This document shows, piece by piece, positions 1-6,034 of a stretch of 6,034 bases of DNA. The notes below the pieces were generated by a model. That model did not search any database, was not told where the DNA came from, and was given only the letters and a program-made list of their open reading frames with translations. Within the stretch, counting starts at the first letter, position 1. Each line of letters begins with the position of its first letter. The position numbers were made by a program, and so were the translations under genes. This DNA comes from Archaeoglobaceae archaeon (GTDB lineage: Archaea; Halobacteriota; Archaeoglobi; Archaeoglobales; Archaeoglobaceae): NCBI GenBank assembly GCA_025059545.1, contig JANXDJ010000073.1, forward strand, positions 1 through 6,034. The letters run 5' to 3'.

Positions 1-660
1 AAGTGGATCGAACTGAGCCTTGAAAAGAGGAGAGAGCTTGTTTCGGCTTTGGTAAGACATTGCATGAGCCTTGGAGTTGGCTATGAGGAAATAAAGAGAA
101 TGGCTGGCGAATGCTACATTCTTCTTCAGGAAGAAGAGGGCACAGAGAAGAGAGATGCAATGGAGTTTTCAACACTGCTAAATGCTACAGCGAGATACGA
201 TGAGGCGGAAGTTGGCTTAAAGGTCTGCTTTGGTGATGAAAAGGCATTTAGCAGAGCAAGAACTTTGCTTCAGAATCACAGAAAGAATCTCTCTGATGGA
301 CTGAAGCTTGTCGAGGAGATCGGAATCAAAGAGCTCAAGAATATCCAGTTTTTCCACGCTGGAAAGGACATAAAAGACACGATCGTCGGAATAGTAGCTG
401 GAATGAGTCTTGTTAAGAATCCGAGAAAGCCGATCGTTGCATTTGCGGAGAATGAGGAAGGTATAAAAGTTTCTGCAAGAGCCAATTATAGGCTCGTTGA
501 AAAAGGCTTGAACCTTGGAAAAGCGATAAAAATCGCCTCTGAAAAAGTTGGTGGAAGCGGTGGTGGGCATAGCGTTGCAGCAGGAGCTTTAATTCCTCAG
601 GGAAGTGAAGAAAAGTTTTTAGAGCTCTTTGATAACCTTGTGGGTGAGCAGTTAAAATAA
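1..660 (+). CDS. RecJ-like DHH/DHHA1 phosphoesterase, C-terminal part (5' end outside window)
   Basis: The frame is open from base 1 with no stop, so the gene begins upstream; the TTG at 49 and the ATG at 64 are internal codons. The visible 219 residues are the C-terminal half of a RecJ-like protein. The middle segment around EFSTLLNATARYDEAEVGL (nt 160-219) resembles the RecJ-family stretch that follows the DHH domain. The end carries the DHHA1 signature GGSGGGHSVAAGA (about nt 550-590), whose glycines and histidine help bind the nucleic-acid substrate. The catalytic DHH motifs would lie upstream and cannot be checked. Archaeal relatives are single-strand nucleases or the GINS-associated nuclease GAN of the replisome, or stand-alone RecJ homologues; which one this is cannot be told from the tail. 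The stop lies 9 nt inside the end of the convergent GTPase gene, so the two transcripts overlap at their 3' ends. Confidence 0.85.
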   Translation, partial: KWIELSLEKRRELVSALVRHCMSLGVGYEEIKRMAGECYILLQEEEGTEKRDAMEFSTLLNATARYDEAEVGLKVCFGDEKAFSRARTLLQNHRKNLSDGLKLVEEIGIKELKNIQFFHAGKDIKDTIVGIVAGMSLVKNPRKPIVAFAENEEGIKVSARANYRLVEKGLNLGKAIKIASEKVGGSGGGHSVAAGALIPQGSEEKFLELFDNLVGEQLK

Positions 661-1413
661 GATCCTTTCTAAATCTTCTCCACCGTAGAAGAATTCCTGA
701 ATTCCGTCGTATATGTCTTCCATCCCGTATCCCTTCAATGAGGATACCGGAATGAGTGGTCTGAAAAGTCCAGAGTCCTTGAGAGTTCTGAGGAGTTCAA
801 CGCTTAGTGTTTTCTTTTCTATAAAGCTTGAAAGATAATCCAAATCGGAGCTCCATCTTACGATTCTTTCAACTTCCTCATCTCGCAAAACATCTGCTTT
901 AGATAGAACGTTTATCTGAGGAATTTCAAGTCGGAAAATAGCTGAATTCGCCATGAAAAGTTGGGAAAGGAATCCAAAAGGTGTCTTTGAGACCACAGGG
1001 TCGAATAAGAACACCATAACACTTCTCTTTCTATCCAGTGCTTCAAGAAGTAACTTACTGCTTTCTCTGAGTGTAAAGATCTCCATTTGCCCAGGAGTAT
1101 CGATCAGAATGAAATCTGGCTGTGAAAAATCGACTTCGTATTTTATGTCATCAATCAATGTGATGAGAAGATCTGAAGCTATGATCTGAGCACCATTCGG
1201 ACCAACGTTGTATTTTTGCATTATGTGTTCCAATGTGAACCATTCTCGAACGTCAACTTCAGCTGAATAAGGCACAAAATCCGCTCCGGGATCGAGATTT
1301 ATTCGCATGCAATCCGCTTTTATAGAATCAAGCCAGTCAGCAAAAGCCTTTGTTAGATAGCTTTTCCCAGAGCCAGCGATTCCAATGAAGTAAACGACGA
1401 TCTGTTTCATCAT
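652..1413 (-). CDS. GPN-loop GTPase (archaeal Gpn / PAB0955 family)
   Basis: The 253-residue protein is close to the usual archaeal GPN length of about 250. All signature motifs are present: P-loop GIAGSGKS (11-18), LDPGAD (40-45), the defining Gly-Pro-Asn loop (71-73), DTPGQ (105-109), the guanine-specificity motif LSKAD (170-174) and SSLKG (224-228). GPN GTPases form homodimers in which the GPN loop reaches into the partner's active site. The eukaryotic members help assemble and import RNA polymerase II; the archaeal role is not settled. The start is ATGATG at 1413 or 1410. The frame stays open to 1701, but that extension lies antisense to the conserved start of fae-hps and has no family similarity, so it is excluded. 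No Shine-Dalgarno is visible; an AT-rich box 28 bp upstream suggests leaderless transcription. The gene is divergent from fae-hps and its end overlaps the RecJ-like gene. Confidence 0.93.
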   Translation of the reverse strand: MMKQIVVYFIGIAGSGKSYLTKAFADWLDSIKADCMRINLDPGADFVPYSAEVDVREWFTLEHIMQKYNVGPNGAQIIASDLLITLIDDIKYEVDFSQPDFILIDTPGQMEIFTLRESSKLLLEALDRKRSVMVFLFDPVVSKTPFGFLSQLFMANSAIFRLEIPQINVLSKADVLRDEEVERIVRWSSDLDYLSSFIEKKTLSVELLRTLKDSGLFRPLIPVSSLKGYGMEDIYDGIQEFFYGGEDLERILF

Positions 1414-1465
1414 CCAGATTTCTCGTGGAACAAAAACTTTATTACCGAAAAGAAATCCAAGCCAT
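1414..1465. promoter_or_regulatory. Divergent promoter region between GPN GTPase and fae-hps
   Basis: Only 52 bp separate the two start codons. The single strong AT-rich box is CTTTATTA at 1437-1444 (TAATAAAG on the minus strand). Its centre is 25 bp from the fae-hps ATG and about 28 bp from the GTPase ATG, the archaeal TATA-to-start spacing of leaderless genes. A BRE-like A-rich stretch (ACAAAAAC, 1430-1437) precedes it on the plus strand, so the plus promoter looks better. On the minus strand the bases upstream of the box are pyrimidine-rich, a poor BRE. This is inferred from spacing and composition only. Confidence 0.5.
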
Positions 1466-2644
1466 ATGGAGTTCAGAGTTGGCGAAGCTCTTATTGGCGA
1501 AGGATACGAAGTTGCGCATGTGGATCTTTTAATCGGCACAAAGGATAGTCCAGTTGCAAGCGCATTTGCAAATGCACTCGCAACTCTCTCCGCTGGGCAT
1601 ACACCGCTTCTCGCAGTGCTTAGACCGAATCTGATCACAAAACCCCCTACTGTGATCATCCCAAAGGTTACAGTGAAGAACATGGAGCAAGCAGGGCTCA
1701 TTTTTGGTCCAGCTCAAGCTGCAGTTGCCAAAGCAGTTGCTGATGCGGTTGAAGAAGGTTATATCCCAAAAGAAAAGGCTGAAGATTACCTTATAATTGC
1801 AAGTGTCTTCATACATCCATTGGCAAGGAATAAGCATAAGATCTACTACTACAACTACGGAGCAACAAAACTTGCGATAAAAAGAGCGATGCAGAACTTT
1901 CCAGATGTTGGCACCATGCTCTATGAAAAGGATCGCAGTTACCACCCCTTCGTTGGAAGAAAGCTCACTAAGCTGTGGGATCCGCCGTATTTACAGATCG
2001 CACTCGACATTCCAGAGTTGAATGAGGTGATCTCCGTGCTTTCTCAGATCCCAGAGAGTGATCACATAATATTCGAAGTTGGAACGCCCTTAGTTAAGAA
2101 ATACGGTAGTGAGGTTATTCTCAAGCTGAGAGAAGTAAAACCAGACGCTTTCTTCATTCTCGATCTCAAAACTCTCGACGTTGGAAATCTTGAAGCAAGA
2201 ATGGCTGCTGATGCTACCGCTAATGCTGTGGTGGTCTCGGGTTTAGCTCCGATCAGCACGATCGTGAAAGGAATAAGCGAGGCAAAGAAAACAGGAATGC
2301 TTGCAGTCGTAGATATGCTTAACGTTGATGATCCAGTTAAGAGAATGGAACAGATCTCGAAGGAAACTCTTCCAGATGTAGTAGAATTGCACAGAGCTAT
2401 AGACAGTGAAAACACCTTGCCACCATGGTCTCTTGCGAAAGAGATTAAGAAATATCGTGTCCTCGTAGCGGTTGCTGGAGGAATAAAGCCAGAAAACGTT
2501 GCTGAAGTGATCTCAGCAGGAGCGGACATAGTGGTGGTTGGCAGAGCGATAACTAAGGCAAGAGATGTCGAAGGAGCGGTAAGGAGATTCATGGAGCACT
2601 TGAAGCCCGACACAGATCAGTTCAGAATAATGACGGACTTCTGA
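1466..2644 (+). CDS. fae-hps: Bifunctional formaldehyde-activating enzyme / 3-hexulose-6-phosphate synthase
   Basis: The 392-residue protein is a fusion of two complete domains. Residues 1 to about 165 are Fae: GEALIGEGYEVAHVDLLIG (6-24) contains the catalytic His18, followed by AFANAL and the PxVTVKN region. Fae condenses formaldehyde with tetrahydromethanopterin. Residues about 172-392 are Hps, an orotidine-decarboxylase-type barrel, with the metal/phosphate motif DLKTLD (233-238), HRAID (309-313), AGGI (337-340) and VVVGRAIT (356-363). In archaea the Hps half is thought to run in reverse, splitting hexulose 6-phosphate into ribulose 5-phosphate for nucleotide synthesis, while Fae removes the released formaldehyde. 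This replaces the missing oxidative pentose-phosphate route. The start is the first ATG before the conserved N-terminus, with a TATA-like box 25 bp upstream and no Shine-Dalgarno. The stop is 1 nt from the tpiA start. The partner isomerase Phi is not in this window. Confidence 0.96.
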   Translation: MEFRVGEALIGEGYEVAHVDLLIGTKDSPVASAFANALATLSAGHTPLLAVLRPNLITKPPTVIIPKVTVKNMEQAGLIFGPAQAAVAKAVADAVEEGYIPKEKAEDYLIIASVFIHPLARNKHKIYYYNYGATKLAIKRAMQNFPDVGTMLYEKDRSYHPFVGRKLTKLWDPPYLQIALDIPELNEVISVLSQIPESDHIIFEVGTPLVKKYGSEVILKLREVKPDAFFILDLKTLDVGNLEARMAADATANAVVVSGLAPISTIVKGISEAKKTGMLAVVDMLNVDDPVKRMEQISKETLPDVVELHRAIDSENTLPPWSLAKEIKKYRVLVAVAGGIKPENVAEVISAGADIVVVGRAITKARDVEGAVRRFMEHLKPDTDQFRIMTDF

Positions 2645-2645
2645 T

Positions 2646-3302
2646 ATGATCTTCATAAATTTTAAAGCCTATAAAGAGGGATTTGGCAAAAATGCTTTGG
2701 AACTTGCAAAGATCGCTGAAAAAGTTGCAGAGAGGAGTGGAGTTTACATAGCGGTTGCAGTGAACCATTTGGATCTTCCAATCATTGCAAAAAGCGTTAG
2801 CATTGATGTTTTTGCACAGCACATCGATGCTGTTGAATTCGGAAGCTACACTGGAGCGGTTAATGCGGAGATGATAAAGGAGTGCGGAGCTAAAGGCAGT
2901 CTCATAAATCATTCCGAACGCAGGCTAAGGCTTGCAGATATCGACTTCTGCGTTTCAAAGCTTAAAGCTCTGAGAATGATTTCCATAGTCTGCACAAATA
3001 ATATCTCAACAACTGCAGCAGTTTCGGCTTTAAAGCCAGAATTCGTCGCTGTAGAACCTCCAGAGCTTATCGGCTCAGGAATTGCTGTTAGCAAGGCTAA
3101 GCCTGAGATCGTGGAGAGATCTGTAAGATCTGCTAAGGAGATTTGCAAAGAAGTGAAAGTGCTCTGCGGTGCGGGAATAACGAGCAACCAAGACTACGTG
3201 AGAGCTCTTGAACTTGGAGCAGACGGTGTGCTACTTGCAAGCGGTGTTGTGAAGGCTAAGGATCAAAAAAAGGCGCTTGAAGAGCTTGTTGGTTTAATCT
3301 AA
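2646..3302 (+). CDS. tpiA: Triosephosphate isomerase (short archaeal type)
   Basis: This enzyme interconverts glyceraldehyde 3-phosphate and dihydroxyacetone phosphate in cytoplasmic glycolysis and gluconeogenesis. At 218 residues it has the archaeal length, about 30 shorter than bacterial or eukaryotic TIM and typical of tetrameric hyperthermophile enzymes. The catalytic set is complete: Asn5 and Lys7 in INFKAY, His89 in the NHSERR motif (88-93), and Glu137 in VEPPELIGSG (136-145), which includes the mobile loop. Phosphate-binding glycines are seen in CGAGIT (174-179) and LLASG (196-200). The ATG follows the fae-hps TGA after a single base with no clear Shine-Dalgarno, so it is almost surely co-transcribed and perhaps translationally coupled. 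It ends with TAA, overlapping by 4 nt the stop of the small convergent gene. Pairing with fae-hps fits a role in balancing triose and pentose phosphates. Confidence 0.96.
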   Translation: MIFINFKAYKEGFGKNALELAKIAEKVAERSGVYIAVAVNHLDLPIIAKSVSIDVFAQHIDAVEFGSYTGAVNAEMIKECGAKGSLINHSERRLRLADIDFCVSKLKALRMISIVCTNNISTTAAVSALKPEFVAVEPPELIGSGIAVSKAKPEIVERSVRSAKEICKEVKVLCGAGITSNQDYVRALELGADGVLLASGVVKAKDQKKALEELVGLI

Positions 3303-3451
3303 TGCTCTCTGTATAGCTCCTTTTTTGCCTTCTTCAACTTTTTGTTTCTTTCGTTCCTACCCGGGGAGTCGTTCAAAAGCTCCTCAAGCTCCTCGTCCGT
3401 TACAGGTTTTATGTCCTCGAAGTATTCCTTAAACTTTTTTGCATGCTTCAT
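3299..3451 (-). CDS. Small highly charged hypothetical protein (50 aa)
   Basis: I do not recognise this protein. The frame runs ATG at 3451 to TAG at 3299-3301 and encodes 50 residues. It starts MKHAKKFKEYFED, continues with an acidic helix-like stretch around DEELEELL (19-26), then a DSPGR turn (28-32), and ends in a strongly basic Lys/Arg tail (32-48). There are 14 Lys/Arg and 12 Asp/Glu, no Cys or Trp, no signal peptide and no membrane segment. Reality is supported by its amphipathic, protein-like composition, a good TATA/BRE element at the right distance, and its filling an otherwise empty interval exactly up to the tpiA end (4-nt overlap of stop codons). A TTG two codons upstream (3457) is an alternative start; an in-frame TAG lies two codons above that. 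The split acidic/basic character could suit a nucleic-acid or ribosome-binding partner, but that is a guess. Confidence 0.65.
   Translation of the reverse strand: MKHAKKFKEYFEDIKPVTDEELEELLNDSPGRNERNKKLKKAKKELYREH
3319..3354 (+). terminator. T-rich stretch, possible tpiA transcript terminator
   Basis: About 17 nt past the tpiA stop the plus strand has several T runs (CCTTTTTTG, ACTTTTTG, TTTCTTTCG). Archaeal intrinsic termination relies on such T-rich non-template DNA without needing a hairpin. The same bases encode the Lys-rich tail of the small minus-strand gene, so the T-richness may merely reflect AAA/AAG codons. This is therefore a weak call. Confidence 0.3.
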
Positions 3452-3481
3452 GCTCAACTCTAAAGCGATCGTGTTCGATGT

Positions 3482-3496
3482 GAAATATAATTTTTT
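3482..3496 (-). promoter_or_regulatory. TATA/BRE promoter of the small 50-aa gene
   Basis: On the minus strand an A-run (complement of 3491-3496) is followed directly by TTATATTTC (complement of 3482-3490). This matches an archaeal purine-rich BRE plus TATA box. The box centre is about 35 bp before the ATG at 3451, predicting a transcription start near 3460 and a leader of about 10 nt. It is the best promoter-like element in the window. Confidence 0.55.
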
Positions 3497-3510
3497 CTGT
3501 TCTTTCTCGG

Positions 3511-3544
3511 TTTAATAGTCTCTTATTATAATCCAGCTATTAAA
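3511..3544. repeat. 8-bp inverted repeat with 18-bp spacer in AT-rich intergenic DNA
   Basis: TTTAATAG (3511-3518) and CTATTAAA (3537-3544) are perfect inverse complements. The spacer contains the self-complementary ATTATAAT (3525-3532), whose centre is within about 1 bp of the dyad centre of the arms. It lies after the stop of the [4Fe-4S] gene and about 20 bp upstream of the TATA box of the small gene. On the plus strand a T5 run follows the right arm. It could be an operator, a weak terminator, or chance in AT-rich DNA. The rest of the 108-bp interval 3452-3559 shows no other feature apart from the promoter above. Confidence 0.35.
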
Positions 3545-3559
3545 TTTTTAAACAATCTC

Positions 3560-5660
<2,101 letters not shown>

Positions 5661-5682
5661 GGAAAATCTTTGGTTTAGGGGT

Positions 5683-5690
5683 TAATATTA
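5683..5690 (-). promoter_or_regulatory. TATA-like box upstream of the Isf-like gene
   Basis: The palindromic TAATATTA is centred about 26 bp upstream of the ATG at 5660, the spacing of archaeal leaderless promoters. No Shine-Dalgarno lies between box and start. The box overlaps the stop codon of the upstream gene, so the isf-tgt-FeS genes could be transcribed both from it and by read-through. Confidence 0.35.
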
Positions 5691-6034
5691 ATTGCTAAAG
5701 TTCCCAGTGCTGAGCAAAGTGTTATCAACCCCTTCAACGATCGGTGTCTTATTTATCACTTTTCCTTTTAGCAGATATCTTAGTTCAACTTCTTCGTTTG
5801 GGTTCAAGGAGAGATTCCAGCTAATCGTAGGATAGCTCCCACCGCTTATTTTTGCATTCTCTGCCTCAACTTCCCCGGAGCACGTTTCAACTACTTTGAT
5901 CTCCCTCTTTGCCTTGGTGAAGTTCGAAACGATTACTTTGACTTCCTTTAAACCATCTCTTTCGTTTATCTGTCTTTCAACGTGTAAATATCCCATGATC
6001 CTTGCAACTATTCTGTCAACCTCTAAAGGATCTT
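5688..6034 (-). CDS. top6B: Probable DNA topoisomerase VI subunit B, C-terminal domain (5' end outside window)
   Basis: The frame is open to the window edge (it reads DPLEVDRIVARI before the ATG at 5996), so that ATG is internal and the gene is cut off. The visible 114 residues contain a helix, VDRIVARIMGYLHVER, and then a run of beta strands with NFTKAKREIKVVE, ISWNLSLNPNEEVELRY and a terminal PIVEGVDNTLLSTG. From memory of the family, this resembles the Ig-like C-terminal domain of archaeal topoisomerase VI B: a VxxIM helix, a VxxxNxT strand, a WxxxLxPxE strand pair and a VxGxxxxLxxGA-like end. Top6B is the ATPase subunit of the type IIB topoisomerase that relaxes and decatenates DNA. No ATPase or transducer motif is visible here, so the call rests on the tail alone. 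Another archaeal protein with an Ig-like C-terminal domain is possible. Confidence 0.55.
   Translation of the reverse strand, partial: DPLEVDRIVARIMGYLHVERQINERDGLKEVKVIVSNFTKAKREIKVVETCSGEVEAENAKISGGSYPTISWNLSLNPNEEVELRYLLKGKVINKTPIVEGVDNTLLSTGNFSN

Noticed and set aside
49..660. A complete 203-aa gene starting at TTG 49
   Set aside because: The frame is open back to base 1 and the DHHA1 tail requires an upstream DHH domain, so the gene is truncated by the window.
1414..1701. Upstream extension of the GPN GTPase frame by about 96 residues
   Set aside because: It is antisense to the conserved Fae domain, shows no family similarity, and the P-loop lies just after the ATG at 1413 as expected for the family.
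1529..1945. 138-codon open frame antisense to the Fae domain
   Set aside because: It is rich in Cys and Trp-like shadow codons, has no recognisable domain, and lies opposite a strongly conserved enzyme.
2062..2613. 183-codon open frame antisense to the Hps domain
   Set aside because: Its composition is Ser/Thr/Ala-rich and low in structure, as expected from the opposite strand of a well-supported gene, and no motif is visible.
3452..3559. Possible tRNA, small RNA or CRISPR element in the intergenic gap
   Set aside because: It is AT-rich with no cloverleaf, no direct repeats and no GC-rich stem, which a structured RNA in a hyperthermophile would be expected to show.
5688..5996. A complete 102-aa gene starting at the ATG at 5996
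   Set aside because: The frame continues without a stop to the window edge with protein-like sequence, so it is the tail of a larger gene.

Overview
The window looks like the chromosome of a hyperthermophilic euryarchaeon, most likely a member of the Archaeoglobales (Archaeoglobus, Ferroglobus or Geoglobus type). The evidence is the fused formaldehyde-activating enzyme/hexulose-phosphate synthase, the short archaeal triosephosphate isomerase, an archaeal GPN-loop GTPase, a RecJ-like DHH protein, a likely topoisomerase VI B tail, heavy use of AGA/AGG arginine and ATA isoleucine codons, the near absence of Shine-Dalgarno sites, and TATA-like boxes about 25 bp upstream of start codons. The genus call is an inference. 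Coding density is very high and several neighbouring genes overlap.

Left part (1-3302): the C-terminal part of a DHH/DHHA1 RecJ-like nuclease gene (+) runs tail-to-tail into a GPN-loop GTPase gene (-) with a 9-nt overlap. The GTPase gene diverges from fae-hps (+) across only 52 bp, with one AT-rich box almost midway between the two starts. One nucleotide separates fae-hps from tpiA, so they form a two-gene operon. Fae-Hps probably makes ribulose 5-phosphate from hexose phosphate and captures the released formaldehyde on tetrahydromethanopterin. TIM serves the triose end of the same sugar-phosphate pool.

Middle (3299-3559): a 50-codon gene on the minus strand ends 4 nt inside tpiA and has its own good TATA/BRE-like promoter. 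The 108 bp between it and the next gene hold that promoter, an 8-bp inverted repeat with an 18-bp spacer, and otherwise only AT-rich DNA.

Right part (3560-6034): a minus-strand gene string reads, in transcription order, the C-terminal end of a probable topoisomerase VI subunit B, an iron-sulfur flavoprotein (Isf-like), a tRNA-guanine transglycosylase of the bacterial queuosine type, and a small [4Fe-4S] protein related to the N-terminal domain of corrinoid iron-sulfur proteins. The last three are joined by 4-nt and 22-nt overlaps and are probably translated together. This string is the most interesting part of the window. Archaea normally use a different, PUA-domain TGT for archaeosine, and here a bacterial-type enzyme with an altered substrate-pocket loop sits between two redox proteins.

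No rRNA, tRNA, CRISPR array, insertion sequence or prophage gene was found.
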